DNA of 64,000 bases from an uncultured Prevotellaceae bacterium (GTDB lineage Bacteria > Bacteroidota > Bacteroidia > Bacteroidales > Bacteroidaceae). The stretch covers positions 16,210-80,209 of the forward strand of contig CAMVAT010000014.1 of the NCBI GenBank assembly GCA_947165505.1, given 5' to 3'. Numbering within the stretch: position 1 is the stretch's first letter; each line of letters begins with the position of its first letter. The notes below the pieces were generated by a model, which was not told the DNA's origin, did no database searches, and was given only the letters and a program-made list of their open reading frames with translations. Positions 45,195-53,798 of this stretch are shown here, in pieces. The translations under genes were made by a program, and so were the position numbers.

Positions 45195-45443
45195 TTACGC
45201 TTGAGGAAGGTGTGTCTCGATATAGTCGTAGAGGTCGTTGAACGTCTGAATGGTATGCAGTTCGTTGAGTGGTATCGTGATTTTGTATGTAAACTGCACG
45301 AGAGCCACGAGGTCAACGAGGTTGATGCTATCCAGGTTGAGTGTCTCTTTCAGCGATGCCTCAGGTGAGAATTCACTCTGTTCGATTTCAAACTCTTCAG
45401 ACAGCAAAGTGTTCACCTGTTCGATAATTTCATTTCTTGTCAT
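45195..45443 (-). CDS. Acyl carrier protein
   Basis: 82-residue acidic carrier protein. The phosphopantetheine site is S39 in LNLDSINLVDLVAL, where common fatty-acid ACPs have DSLD, so this is probably a dedicated ACP for the cluster and not the fatty-acid synthase ACP. It sits between the ketosynthase and the exporter. Confidence 0.9.
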   Translation of the reverse strand: MTRNEIIEQVNTLLSEEFEIEQSEFSPEASLKETLNLDSINLVDLVALVQFTYKITIPLNELHTIQTFNDLYDYIETHLPQA

Positions 45444-45474
45444 AATAATAAATGGATGATTAAAATTGTGAGTA

Positions 45475-46695
45475 TTATAAATTTTTTACGATCAAAGTAG
45501 AGTTCGTGCCACCGAATCCGAACGAGTTGCTGAGGAACATGTCGAAGTGTGCCTCCTTGGTTTCGGGCAGCACATTGATGCAAGCCGTCTCCTCGTCGGG
45601 ATTCTCGAAATTGAGCGACCCGCCGATGAAATCATTTTTCATCATCAGCATGGAATAGATGATTTCGCTGGCGCCAGCCATCCACATCTCATGTCCTGTC
45701 TGGCTTTTTGTCGAGGTGACGGGCACCCGGTAGTCGCCAAAGAGTTGTGCGATGGCCATGGCCTCGCGTCCGTCGCCCGCCTTGGTCGATGTGGCGTGCG
45801 CATTGATATACCCGATGTCGGTGGGTTGCACGCCGGCATCCTTGAGACAGAGTTCGAGCGAGCGTGCAGGTCCGGCCACATTGGGTGTAGAGATATGGTC
45901 GCCGTTGCCCGAGAATCCCCATCCGATGATTTCGGCGAGGATGGGAGCCCCTCTTTTCACCGCATGCTCATAGCTCTCGATGATGACGGTGGCAGCTCCG
46001 CCGCCCGGTATCAGTCCGTCGCGGTCGCGGTCGAAGGGTCTGCACGCCTTCGTCGGCTCGTCCTCCCGTGCCGAGAAAGCCATCAGTCCGTCGAACGCCG
46101 CCACGCAGTACATGTTAGCCTCTTGTGCGCCGCCGCAGATGACACAGTCTTGCAGGCCGTTTTTGATGAGCAGGTATCCCAGTCCGATAGACTGCGACCC
46201 CGAGGCGCAAGCCGCCGACGAAGTGAGGTTGATGCCTTTCAAGTGGAAGAGCGTGGCGAGGTTCATCGTGACGGTCGAGTTCATCGACTGGAAGATAGCC
46301 CCGCTGCCGCATGCCGCCGTTGACTGCATCTGTCTGAATTTGTCGAGTGCTCTCATCGTTGCCTCGGCCACCGAGTCGTTGCCATAGATGACCCCCACCT
46401 CGTGCGCGTCGATATAGTCTTGTTCGAGTTTTGCCTGTTGCATGGCTTGCTTGGTTGCCAAGTAGGCATATTGAGCCTCTTCGGGCATCAGTTGTCTGAG
46501 ATTTCTGTTAAGGTATGGCTTCAAGTCAGCCTTAGGCACATCAGCGCAGAGTGCCGACCGGAATCCGGCGTCTTTTCTTTCCTGACTAAAGATGATACCA
46601 CTTTTTCCTGTGTACAGCGACTGTTGCACCTCGTCGAGCGTCGTACCGAGGCACGACCAGATACCCATTCCTGTAATCACTACTCTTCTTTCCAT
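45475..46695 (-). CDS. Beta-ketoacyl-ACP synthase (KAS II-like)
   Basis: Condensing enzyme that extends an ACP-bound acyl chain. 406 residues. The complete Cys-His-His triad is present: C163 in SSAACASGSQ, H300 in NAHATSTKAGD, H335 in TKSQTGHEMWMAG. The HATST in place of the common HGTST is a small oddity. Only one ketosynthase is encoded here, whereas aryl-polyene clusters usually have two or more. It lies 31 bp upstream of its ACP. Confidence 0.92.
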   Translation of the reverse strand: MERRVVITGMGIWSCLGTTLDEVQQSLYTGKSGIIFSQERKDAGFRSALCADVPKADLKPYLNRNLRQLMPEEAQYAYLATKQAMQQAKLEQDYIDAHEVGVIYGNDSVAEATMRALDKFRQMQSTAACGSGAIFQSMNSTVTMNLATLFHLKGINLTSSAACASGSQSIGLGYLLIKNGLQDCVICGGAQEANMYCVAAFDGLMAFSAREDEPTKACRPFDRDRDGLIPGGGAATVIIESYEHAVKRGAPILAEIIGWGFSGNGDHISTPNVAGPARSLELCLKDAGVQPTDIGYINAHATSTKAGDGREAMAIAQLFGDYRVPVTSTKSQTGHEMWMAGASEIIYSMLMMKNDFIGGSLNFENPDEETACINVLPETKEAHFDMFLSNSFGFGGTNSTLIVKNL

Positions 46696-46729
46696 GATTT
46701 GGTATAATGTAAAAACGGTTATATTGAAT

Positions 46730-47863
46730 TTATAAATCCTTGCAATAGCACCTTCTCCGCTTGACGTATTGCGGGTGCAGCGGTTTCCACTGTGTCAGTT
46801 CCCTGACATTGTTTTCCAGTTGCGGTCCCGTCTCTGCCCATTTGAATCCATACTTGTTAAATACAGGTATGAGATCGTCGAAGAAGAGCGCGTTCACGCC
46901 GAGTCCCTGCAGGTCGGGTCTGACGGCGATGAGCAGCATTTCGGCATTGTCGGCTCGCTTCCATTTCAGCGCCTTCAGCAGGTGATACCAGCCGAAGGGC
47001 CACAGCCGTCCGTTGGCTTTTCTCATAGCCTCAGACATACATCCCATGCAGATGGCCACGCCCACCACTTCGTCTTTTTCATTGACGATGATAGGCATCA
47101 GCTGCTTATCCACCAGGGCGAGATATTTCTTGACATATCCATCCACCTGGTCGTCTGAGAGGCTGGTAAATCCGAAGATGGGCTGATAGGCCTCGTTGAG
47201 CAGGTTGAAGATACGTCTGCCATACCCTCCCTTCACAATATCTTTGTCGGTCACCTTGATGACCCTCAGTCCGGCTTGTTCCCTGTCGTATTGCGCCACC
47301 CTCTGATACTTAGGCGGCACCGCCTCGGGAATATCGACCCTGACCTGCACCCAGTCCACCTCTTTCACGAATCCCAGGGCCTCGAGATGCTTCGGGTAAT
47401 ACTCCGGATTGTAGATCGTATTCATCGACCCCAAGAGTTGGAAATCCTCCACGAGCATACCCTCCTTGTCGAAATCGGTGATGCCAAGGGGTCCGTGTAT
47501 TTTTTTCATGCCCTGCTCACGCCCCCATTGCGCCACTTGGTCGAGCAGCGCCTTAGCCACCTCGCAGTCGTCAATGAATTCGATCATGGAGAATCTGACG
47601 TTTTTCGTCTTCCACTTCTCGTTGGCTTTTTTATTGACGATGCCCACGATGCGTCCCACAGGCCTGTTTTGCATATATGCCACAAAGGGCTGCACCAGAA
47701 CAGCGCTTTGCTTTCCGGCCTGATGTGCCGTCAAGATGTCTTTCACGTCGGAGACGAGGTCTGGCACATACTGTTCACATCCTTTGTATATTTGGTCAAC
47801 GACATGGATAAAGTCGTGCATTTGATGCTTGTTGCGCACCTTTTCTACGTTTATTTTCCCCAT
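46730..47863 (-). CDS. GNAT-fold acyltransferase-like protein
   Basis: 377 residues. The C-terminal half shows a GNAT acetyl-CoA-binding stretch (LLIAVRPDLQGLGVNALFFDDLI, about 309-331), and the N-terminal half (about 60-150) another possible acyltransferase domain (VAYMQNRPVGRIVGIVNKKAN). The product is not known. It lies between the AraC regulator (5 bp away) and the ketosynthase (34 bp), so it belongs to the cluster and may transfer the acyl chain to an amine or amino acid. This is an inference. Confidence 0.7.
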   Translation of the reverse strand: MGKINVEKVRNKHQMHDFIHVVDQIYKGCEQYVPDLVSDVKDILTAHQAGKQSAVLVQPFVAYMQNRPVGRIVGIVNKKANEKWKTKNVRFSMIEFIDDCEVAKALLDQVAQWGREQGMKKIHGPLGITDFDKEGMLVEDFQLLGSMNTIYNPEYYPKHLEALGFVKEVDWVQVRVDIPEAVPPKYQRVAQYDREQAGLRVIKVTDKDIVKGGYGRRIFNLLNEAYQPIFGFTSLSDDQVDGYVKKYLALVDKQLMPIIVNEKDEVVGVAICMGCMSEAMRKANGRLWPFGWYHLLKALKWKRADNAEMLLIAVRPDLQGLGVNALFFDDLIPVFNKYGFKWAETGPQLENNVRELTQWKPLHPQYVKRRRCYCKDL

Positions 47864-47868
47864 GTCGA

Positions 47869-48717
47869 TTATCCTTTTTCCTTATATTTGGTGCGATATT
47901 CCACGGGTGTCAACCCCGCCTGTTCACGGAAATACTGACTGAAGAACGATGAGTTGGGGAATCCCAGCTGATTGGATATCTCCTTGACCGAGAGGGTCGT
48001 GTTCCTCAGCATGGCATAGCAGTCTTCCATCACGTTTTCCGTGATCCACCTGATAGGCGACTTGCCACTCACTTTTCTACAAACCGTAGAAAGATATTTG
48101 GGTGTGATGAACAGTTTTTCGGCGTAGAACGACACTTGTTTTCTTTTCTGCGTCTCTTTTGACAGCAGTTCCAGAAAGTGGCTGAAGATTGCTTTATCCC
48201 TGTCCGACGTATCGTCGTCATTCAACTCCATATTCTCGTGCTGCACGAGTTCTTCGCAGATGAGCAGCAGCACAGTATGCAGGAAAGCGAGCGTGAGGTC
48301 TTTAGACAGCACCGGTTTTTTATCTTCTCTACTGAAGACCGAATTGGCGAAGCTCCGCACTCCATCGAGCCATTCGGAGCCTTTGATGACATAAATCTCT
48401 TTCATATACAGAGCCCTGTTCCAAACATCCATCTGGTTGGAGAGCAAGGACCTCAACACTCTGTCAGAGATAAGGAGTGCACTGGCCTCGATGTCGGTAC
48501 TTATGAGCATGGGCTGCACCAGTTTTCCGGCAGGAATCAGCAGCATCTGCCCGGGTTGTACCTTCACTTGCTGCTGTCCACCCACTTCCACCAGTATCCG
48601 TCCGCGTGTGCAATGCACGATAGAATTGTACGAAGCCCTCATGGCAGCAAGGTTTTTCTCTTCCCTGAGGCTGTCAACAAAAATGACTTCGTTGCCCAAT
48701 GCTTGAATAATGTTCAT
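47869..48717 (-). CDS. AraC-family transcriptional regulator
   Basis: 282 residues from the ATG at 48717; an in-frame TTG at 48726 is rejected. The N-terminal half has a cupin-like sensing domain (HCTRGRILVEVGGQQQVKVQPGQMLLIPAG, about 36-65), and the C-terminal ~100 residues the double helix-turn-helix, with SVKEISNQLGFPNSSFFSQYFREQAGLTPVEYR. Because it is the first gene of the ketosynthase/ACP transcription unit with its own promoter 32 bp upstream, the cluster is probably controlled, and autoregulated, by this protein. Its ligand is unknown. Confidence 0.9.
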   Translation of the reverse strand: MNIIQALGNEVIFVDSLREEKNLAAMRASYNSIVHCTRGRILVEVGGQQQVKVQPGQMLLIPAGKLVQPMLISTDIEASALLISDRVLRSLLSNQMDVWNRALYMKEIYVIKGSEWLDGVRSFANSVFSREDKKPVLSKDLTLAFLHTVLLLICEELVQHENMELNDDDTSDRDKAIFSHFLELLSKETQKRKQVSFYAEKLFITPKYLSTVCRKVSGKSPIRWITENVMEDCYAMLRNTTLSVKEISNQLGFPNSSFFSQYFREQAGLTPVEYRTKYKEKG

Positions 48718-48748
48718 CTTCTCCAAGTGCTGTTCGTGAAAATTTTTG

Positions 48749-48756
48749 CAAAATTA
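48749..48756 (-). promoter_or_regulatory. -7 promoter element of the araC-led cluster
   Basis: The minus strand reads TAATTTTG followed by C, 32 bp before the araC start at 48717. Confidence 0.65.
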
Positions 48757-49103
48757 GACATTTTCGGGCAATTACCAATGTTTGATTTTTCACAATAATT
48801 GTTCGTTTCGTCCACACAAATGGTTTCATTCATGGCAATTTGTTGATTTTTGCCTGCATGAAGCCACCTGAGGCATTGAAAACGTTGTATTTTTTCAAAA
48901 AGTCTTATTTTATCACGTCACAACGCCCCACCAGAAATAGAACATGATGTAGAGAAACTTTATTTAAAATTAAGAAAAGTAATGTAACCTGAACAAAATT
49001 AAAAAAGTGACAGATTGTAGTCAACATGCGTTAATATGATAGATTTTATTGTTAAAAGGTGACAAATAAACCGCCAAAATGTCAGTATGAAGAAAAATGC
49101 TTT

Positions 49104-49111
49104 TATTTTTG
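49104..49111 (+). promoter_or_regulatory. -7 promoter element of htrA
   Basis: TATTTTTG followed by C, a full consensus match, 58 bp before the htrA start. No -33 element at the usual spacing. Confidence 0.6.
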
Positions 49112-49168
49112 CATACCGAAATCAGGACATAACAACAATCAGCATAGAACAACTTATTAAAAAAGACT

Positions 49169-50623
49169 ATGAATACAAGAGTAAAGAACATGTTAGCCAT
49201 CGCAGCACTGGGTGTGCTGACCATGGCAGGTAGCATTGAGAGTCCGGTCTATGGTGGCACGCTTCCTCCGGGCGGATATATTGATTTGACCTACGCCGCC
49301 GAGAAAGCCCTTCCCGCCGTGGTACATATTAAATATGTGCAGAACTCAAAGGTGCAGACGATAGAGATGCAGTCTGACCCGTTTGAGGACTTTTTCTCCG
49401 ACCCCTTTGGTTTCTTCGGCAACCCACGTGGCAACGGCGGCACACAGCGCCGTCAGGTGCAGACCCCGAAGCGTGAGGCATCAGGGTCGGGCGTCATCAT
49501 CTCGGCCGACGGCTATATCGTGACGAACAACCACGTGGTAGAGGGCGCCGACGAACTGACCGTGACGTTGAACGACAACCGCGAGTACTCGGCACGCATC
49601 ATCGGCACCGACAAGACCACCGACCTGGCCCTCATCAAGGTTGACGGCAAGAGCCTCCCCACCCTGCCTATCGGCGACTCCGACAAGCTGCGCGTGGGTG
49701 AATGGGTGATTGCCGTAGGCAACCCCTTCAACCTGAACAGTACGGTGACCGCCGGCATCGTCAGCGCCAAAGCCCGTTCGCTCTATGCCAACGGCGTGGA
49801 GTCGTTTATCCAGACCGACGCCGCCATCAACGCCGGCAACTCCGGCGGCGCGTTGGTGAACTCGCAAGGCGAGCTCGTCGGCATCAATGCGATGCTTTAC
49901 TCGCAGACTGGCAGTTACAGCGGTTACGGCTTCGCCATCCCCACCACCATCATGAACAAGGTGGTTGACGACCTGAAGAAATATGGCACCGTGCAGCGCG
50001 CGCTGCTTGACATCTCCGGCCAGGACGTGCACAACTATATCGACGCCGAGAAGGCGAAAGGCAACGAGGTGGATTTAGGCATCAACGACGGTGTGTATGT
50101 AGCCAAGGTGAACGACGGCGGAGCCGGTTCTGAGGCCGGACTGACAGCCGGCGACGTGATCACCCATATCGACGGTAAGAAAGTGTCGAAGATGGCCGAG
50201 CTGCAAGAAGCCCTTGCCAGCAAGCGTCCGGGCGACAAGGTGACCGTGACCTACCTGCACAACAAGAAAAAAGTAGAGAAGAGCGTGACCTTGAAGAACG
50301 CCCAGGGCAACACCAACGTAATGAAGAGCGCCGATTTGGATGTGCTGGGCGCCAACTTCAAAGAGATCAGCAGCGAGCAGAAACAGCAGCTGAACATCTC
50401 GTCGGGCCTGGAAGTCATCAAAGTGAACAACGGCGCGATGAAAGAAGCCGGAGTGACCAAAGGATTCATCATCCAGAAGATCAACGACACGACCGTGAAG
50501 ACCCTTGACGACCTGCAGAAAATCGTGAAAGACGCTTCGACGAGCAAGGAGCCCGTGCTCTATATCCAAGGACTGTATCCTACGGGCAAGAAGAAATACT
50601 TTGCCGTACCTCTGTCGGAATAA
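49169..50623 (+). CDS. htrA: Periplasmic serine protease DegP/HtrA
   Basis: Periplasmic Do-type endopeptidase/chaperone for misfolded envelope proteins. 484 residues: signal peptide, linker rich in Phe and Gly (FEDFFSDPFGFFGNPRGN), protease domain (about 100-275) with a full triad H122 (TNNHVVEG), D152 (TTDLALIK) and S225 (NAGNSGGAL), then two PDZ domains (about 285-375 and 385-480). It is a single gene with its own promoter, followed by a 56-bp perfect palindrome before rpoD. It is the active counterpart of the degenerate HtrA-like domain at 7189. Confidence 0.95.
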   Translation: MNTRVKNMLAIAALGVLTMAGSIESPVYGGTLPPGGYIDLTYAAEKALPAVVHIKYVQNSKVQTIEMQSDPFEDFFSDPFGFFGNPRGNGGTQRRQVQTPKREASGSGVIISADGYIVTNNHVVEGADELTVTLNDNREYSARIIGTDKTTDLALIKVDGKSLPTLPIGDSDKLRVGEWVIAVGNPFNLNSTVTAGIVSAKARSLYANGVESFIQTDAAINAGNSGGALVNSQGELVGINAMLYSQTGSYSGYGFAIPTTIMNKVVDDLKKYGTVQRALLDISGQDVHNYIDAEKAKGNEVDLGINDGVYVAKVNDGGAGSEAGLTAGDVITHIDGKKVSKMAELQEALASKRPGDKVTVTYLHNKKKVEKSVTLKNAQGNTNVMKSADLDVLGANFKEISSEQKQQLNISSGLEVIKVNNGAMKEAGVTKGFIIQKINDTTVKTLDDLQKIVKDASTSKEPVLYIQGLYPTGKKKYFAVPLSE

Positions 50624-50640
50624 GTCCGTATTTGGAAAAA

Positions 50641-50696
50641 TGAGAATAAAACAAACAAATTCGCAAATATTTGCGAATTTGTTTGTTTTATTCTCA
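50641..50696. promoter_or_regulatory. 56-bp perfect palindrome overlapping the rpoD promoter
   Basis: Arms 50641-50668 and 50669-50696 are exact reverse complements over 28 bp with no spacer. The arm begins TGAGAATAAAACAAACAAAT. It lies 18 bp after the htrA stop and could act as a terminator. The TTTG at 50682-50685 in the right arm is correctly spaced (20 bp) to be the -33 element of rpoD. Confidence 0.85.
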
Positions 50697-50713
50697 CAAA
50701 TGCTGTAATTTTG
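50682..50713 (+). promoter_or_regulatory. Promoter of the rpoD operon
   Basis: TTTG at 50682-50685 inside the palindrome, a 20-bp spacer, then TAATTTTG at 50706-50713, 81 bp before the rpoD start. Both elements match the Bacteroidetes consensus. Confidence 0.75.
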
Positions 50714-50794
50714 CAAGCAATTGGGTTGTAGCGCCTCCCCTTTTCAGCCGACAAACGCCAAGAAAGCCCATCCACATCCTTCATCTAACATTCC

Positions 50795-51655
50795 ATGAGA
50801 CAGTTAAAAATCACACAATCGACGACGAACAGGGAGAATGCCTCTCTGGAGAAGTACTTGCGTGAGATCAGTCATGAGCCTCTCATCAGCATCGACGAAG
50901 AGGTAGAACTGGCTCAACGGATTCATAAAGGCGACCGCGATGCATTGGAGAAGCTGACGCGTGCCAACCTGCGTTTTGTGGTGTCCGTAGCCAAGCAATA
51001 TCAGAATCAGGGGTTGAGCCTTCCCGACTTGATCAACGAGGGCAATCTGGGGCTGATGCGTGCCGCGGAGAAATTTGACGAGACCCGCGGGTTCAAGTTC
51101 ATCTCCTACGCCGTGTGGTGGATACGCCAGAGCATCATGCAAGCCATTGCCGAACAGGGCCGGCTCGTGCGCATCCCGCTGAACCAAGTAGGGTTGCTGG
51201 GCATCATCAACCGCGAGTTGATCAAATTTGAGCAGCAGCACGAGCGTCGTCCGAGCATCGACGAGATAGCCGACCGCATGGATGTGCCTCAAGAGAAGAT
51301 TGAGGAGGCGCTAAGCAGTTCGTCGCACCATGTGTCTGTTGACGCCCCGTTTATGGACGACGAAGAGAGCAGTCTTTTAGACGTGCTGCCCAATCCCGAC
51401 GCCCCGAGTACCGACCGCGCACTGGTCTTGGAGTCGCTCCGCAAGGAGATATCGCGTCTTTTGACGATATTAAACGACCGTGAGCGTCATGTGGTAGAAG
51501 CCTTCTACGGCATCAACCAGCCCGAACTGAGCATGGAGGAGATCGGCGAGAAGTACGGGTTATCGCGTGAGCGTGTGCGCCAGATCAAGGAGAAAGCCAT
51601 CCGCCGGCTGCGTCATCACACCAAAAACAAAATGTTGAAATCCTATTTAGGTTAA
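50795..51655 (+). CDS. rpoD: Primary sigma factor RpoD (Bacteroidetes short form)
   Basis: Housekeeping sigma-70 factor of RNA polymerase. 286 residues. It lacks region 1.1, as known for this phylum's primary sigma. Region 2 (LVVSVAKQYQNQGL-type, DLINEGNLGLMRAAEKFDETRGFKFISYAVWWIRQSI), region 3, and region 4 with SMEEIGEKYGLSRERVRQIKEKAIRRLR are clear. It would read the TTTG/TAnnTTTG promoters in this window. It starts a transcription unit that continues into an unusual cassette 16 bp downstream. Confidence 0.96.
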   Translation: MRQLKITQSTTNRENASLEKYLREISHEPLISIDEEVELAQRIHKGDRDALEKLTRANLRFVVSVAKQYQNQGLSLPDLINEGNLGLMRAAEKFDETRGFKFISYAVWWIRQSIMQAIAEQGRLVRIPLNQVGLLGIINRELIKFEQQHERRPSIDEIADRMDVPQEKIEEALSSSSHHVSVDAPFMDDEESSLLDVLPNPDAPSTDRALVLESLRKEISRLLTILNDRERHVVEAFYGINQPELSMEEIGEKYGLSRERVRQIKEKAIRRLRHHTKNKMLKSYLG

Positions 51656-51671
51656 CGAGTACCCATCCGTC

Positions 51672-52247
51672 ATGAATCATATTAAACGTATATTTAGTGT
51701 ATTATTGCTGTCCTTTGCCTTTGTCTGTATGCTAAGTGCGAAGGGCGTGAGTGTCCCTGCCGTGTATATCTTCGGCATGTCGTTCTCGTTTAACGACTCT
51801 ACCGTGTATTTCACGGAGATACAGAAGATAGAAAACGCATGGCTCATCGACAAGGGCAAGATGCTTGAGGGGCGCAGCGCATACGCCGCCCAGTTGAGAA
51901 ATTACTTCAGCAGTCAAGGTCAGAAAGACCAGACCTGCATCATCTACTATGCCTTGAGCGAGAAAGCCATTCTGAAACAGTTTTCCAAGGTGCGTGACCG
52001 CTATACCAACCCCAAAAAGCGCCGTAAGGTCAATTACGAGATGCGGAGCATACTGCGCGACAGTTTCCGTTTCCAGCCAGTAGAGCACGACACGAGCACC
52101 GATGAGCCGGTGCAGACAAAGGCCGAGCGCAAGGCAGCCAAGCAAGCCTCGCGTCAGGCAGCCAAAGCAGCCAAGCAGGCCGCCCGCGACCGTCGTAAGA
52201 GTGAGAGATCTGGTGCCGAAAAAGGCTCTGCTCCAGCCAAGCCATAG
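51672..52247 (+). CDS. Secreted protein with a Lys/Arg/Ala-rich tail
   Basis: Not recognised. 191 residues: a signal peptide (to about LSAKG24), a compact domain (about 28-145, with VYIFGMSFSFNDSTVYFTEIQ and FSSQGQKDQTCIIYYALSEKA), and a tail of KAAKQASRQAAKAAKQAAR type (about 153-191). It lies 16 bp after rpoD and 23 bp before the HPr-kinase-like gene. It is too long for a classical RiPP precursor, but I see no other candidate in the cassette. Confidence 0.65.
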   Translation: MNHIKRIFSVLLLSFAFVCMLSAKGVSVPAVYIFGMSFSFNDSTVYFTEIQKIENAWLIDKGKMLEGRSAYAAQLRNYFSSQGQKDQTCIIYYALSEKAILKQFSKVRDRYTNPKKRRKVNYEMRSILRDSFRFQPVEHDTSTDEPVQTKAERKAAKQASRQAAKAAKQAARDRRKSERSGAEKGSAPAKP

Positions 52248-52270
52248 CATAATCGGAAGACAGCGACCCA

Positions 52271-53161
52271 ATGGAAAGACAGACCCATCATTACAAGATA
52301 GCCGAACTGGGCTTAGACATCACCTTCTGCGACCCGCATAATCAGGCATTGCAACTCATCCCCTCATTTGAGCCGTTTCGCATCACCGAGCAAGACACAC
52401 CCTTTATCACGCTGACGGTAGATGACCAGCTAAGGCCCGTGGAGAAAGAGTTGCGCAGCCGCATCAGAGATTTCGACACCGGCAACGGGGTCACCATTGT
52501 TGACGAGACGCCCGAGGGCTATCAGTTCATCATCCGCGACATCCGCGGTTACGACTGTTGCCTGCTTCGCGCCAACCACGACTTCACGCAGTGCCAGTGT
52601 GCGCTCAACGGTCGTCTGGACATGCGACGTTTCGGTTTGAACAATGCGTTGATGATGACCTATTCATTTGCCTCTTGCCGCCGCCAGACGTTATTGATAC
52701 ATGCCTCGCTGGTGCGCAAGGGCGATTATGGCTATGCCTTTATCGCCAAGAGCGGCACAGGCAAATCGACCCAGGTGAGCATGTGGCTGCGATATATCGA
52801 GGGTTGCGACCTGATGAACGACGACAACCCCGTGGTGCGTATCATCGACGGTCAACCCTATATCTTCGGCAGTCCTTGGAGCGGCAAGACCCCTTGCTAC
52901 CGCAATGTGAAAGCGAAGTTGGGTGCCGTGACCCGCATCGACCGCGCACCGGAGAACAGCGTGGATAAACTGGCCCCCATCGAGGCCTTTGCCTCCTTTC
53001 TGCCCTCTTGTTCCTCGATGAAGTGGGACAAGGAGATTTTTAATTATGTGTGTGACACGGTGACGCGCGTGGTAGAGACGACCGGTATTTACATCCTGCA
53101 TTGCCGTCCCGACCGCGAAGCCGCCGAGGTGTGTCATGCCGCCATCGCCATCAAAGAATAG
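52271..53161 (+). CDS. HPr kinase/PEP carboxykinase-like ATPase
   Basis: 296 residues of the HPr-kinase-like P-loop family linked to PqqD-type proteins in peptide-modification clusters. H144 in LLIHASLV, a P-loop FIAKSGTGKST (157-167), LMNDDNPVV (about 181-189, Walker B-like) and SPWSGKTP (201-208) form the family blocks. The family is not a sugar-regulation kinase here. In paeninodin-type lasso peptide clusters a similar protein phosphorylates the precursor C-terminus, which suggests a peptide-kinase role. This is an inference, and no cyclase or precursor is seen. Confidence 0.75.
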   Translation: MERQTHHYKIAELGLDITFCDPHNQALQLIPSFEPFRITEQDTPFITLTVDDQLRPVEKELRSRIRDFDTGNGVTIVDETPEGYQFIIRDIRGYDCCLLRANHDFTQCQCALNGRLDMRRFGLNNALMMTYSFASCRRQTLLIHASLVRKGDYGYAFIAKSGTGKSTQVSMWLRYIEGCDLMNDDNPVVRIIDGQPYIFGSPWSGKTPCYRNVKAKLGAVTRIDRAPENSVDKLAPIEAFASFLPSCSSMKWDKEIFNYVCDTVTRVVETTGIYILHCRPDREAAEVCHAAIAIKE

Positions 53162-53175
53162 AAAGTAACAGCTCC

Positions 53176-53682
53176 GTGACCCATCAACAAGTGACTAAGA
53201 CATCCTCCACCATCTCGAAGAAACAATTTCCTAATGCCGTATTGCTGCCCATTGTCATAGAAGAGTTGGAAAAGGGCAAGACGGTGACGCTCAACTTGCG
53301 CGGCTATAGCATGCGTCCGTTCTTAGAGAACGACCGCGACAAAGCCCTTCTGACGAAGGCCGTCAACCCCCAGGTGGGCGACCCCGTGCTGGCCGAGATC
53401 AGTCCGAAGCATTACGTGCTGCACCGCATCATCGCCATCGACGGCGACAAGGTGACCCTCCGCGGCGACGGCAATTTAGGTGAAGAGCACTGCCGGCTCA
53501 CCGATGTTAAAGGAGCCGTCATCGGTTTTTACCGTAAAGGAAGGAAGAAATTAGACCGCACCGACGGCAGGAAATGGCGCATCTATTCCTGGTTTTGGAC
53601 CCGCCTCTACCCTATCCGCCGCTACCTGCTGGCTTTTTACCGCAGGATATGGCTGAAAATATTTAAACCCAAAATAGAGTAA
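53176..53682 (+). CDS. S24/S26-family peptidase (signal-peptidase-like)
   Basis: About 168 residues. The catalytic Ser (S45) is in LRGYSMRPFLEND and the general base His (H83) in YVLHRIIAIDGD, giving the Ser-His pairing of the SipW/Sec11-like type. The GTG at 53176 is chosen because no ATG occurs before the active site; a second GTG at 53191 is possible. The frame is open upstream but overlaps the preceding gene. There is a Trp/Arg-rich hydrophobic C-terminus (RIYSWFWTRLYPIRRYLLAFY) that may touch the membrane. It lies 14 bp after the ATPase. Confidence 0.72.
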   Translation: MTHQQVTKTSSTISKKQFPNAVLLPIVIEELEKGKTVTLNLRGYSMRPFLENDRDKALLTKAVNPQVGDPVLAEISPKHYVLHRIIAIDGDKVTLRGDGNLGEEHCRLTDVKGAVIGFYRKGRKKLDRTDGRKWRIYSWFWTRLYPIRRYLLAFYRRIWLKIFKPKIE

Positions 53683-53792
53683 TTCAGAATTCACAATTCA
53701 CAATTCACAATTCAGAATTCACAATTCATAATTCACAATTCATCATTCATAATTCACAATTCATAATTCAACATACAAAATTCAACATTCAC
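53681..53792. repeat. 16-unit heptamer tandem array (AATTCAC/AATTCAT/AATTCAG)
   Basis: Sixteen 7-bp units run from the stop codon of the S26-type peptidase gene to 6 bp before the PqqD-like start codon. Most read AATTCAC, with T, G or A in the last position. The reverse complement of this family occurs at 16641-16682. There are no spacers, so it is not a CRISPR array. Confidence 0.93.
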
Positions 53793-53798
53793 AATATA

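Larger units (their letters stand above)
48727..49168. other. 442-bp divergent intergenic region between araC and htrA
   Basis: AT-rich gap between the AraC regulator (minus) and htrA (plus). Two -7 boxes are seen: CAAAATTA at 48749-48756 (TAATTTTG on the minus strand, for araC) and TATTTTTG at 49104-49111 (for htrA, 58 bp before its ATG). Between them (about 48760-49100) I see no gene, terminator or clear repeat. An operator for AraC is expected here but I cannot identify it. Confidence 0.6.

Noticed and set aside
53681..53792. CRISPR array
   Set aside because: Repeats are only 7 bp and contiguous, with no spacers and no cas genes.
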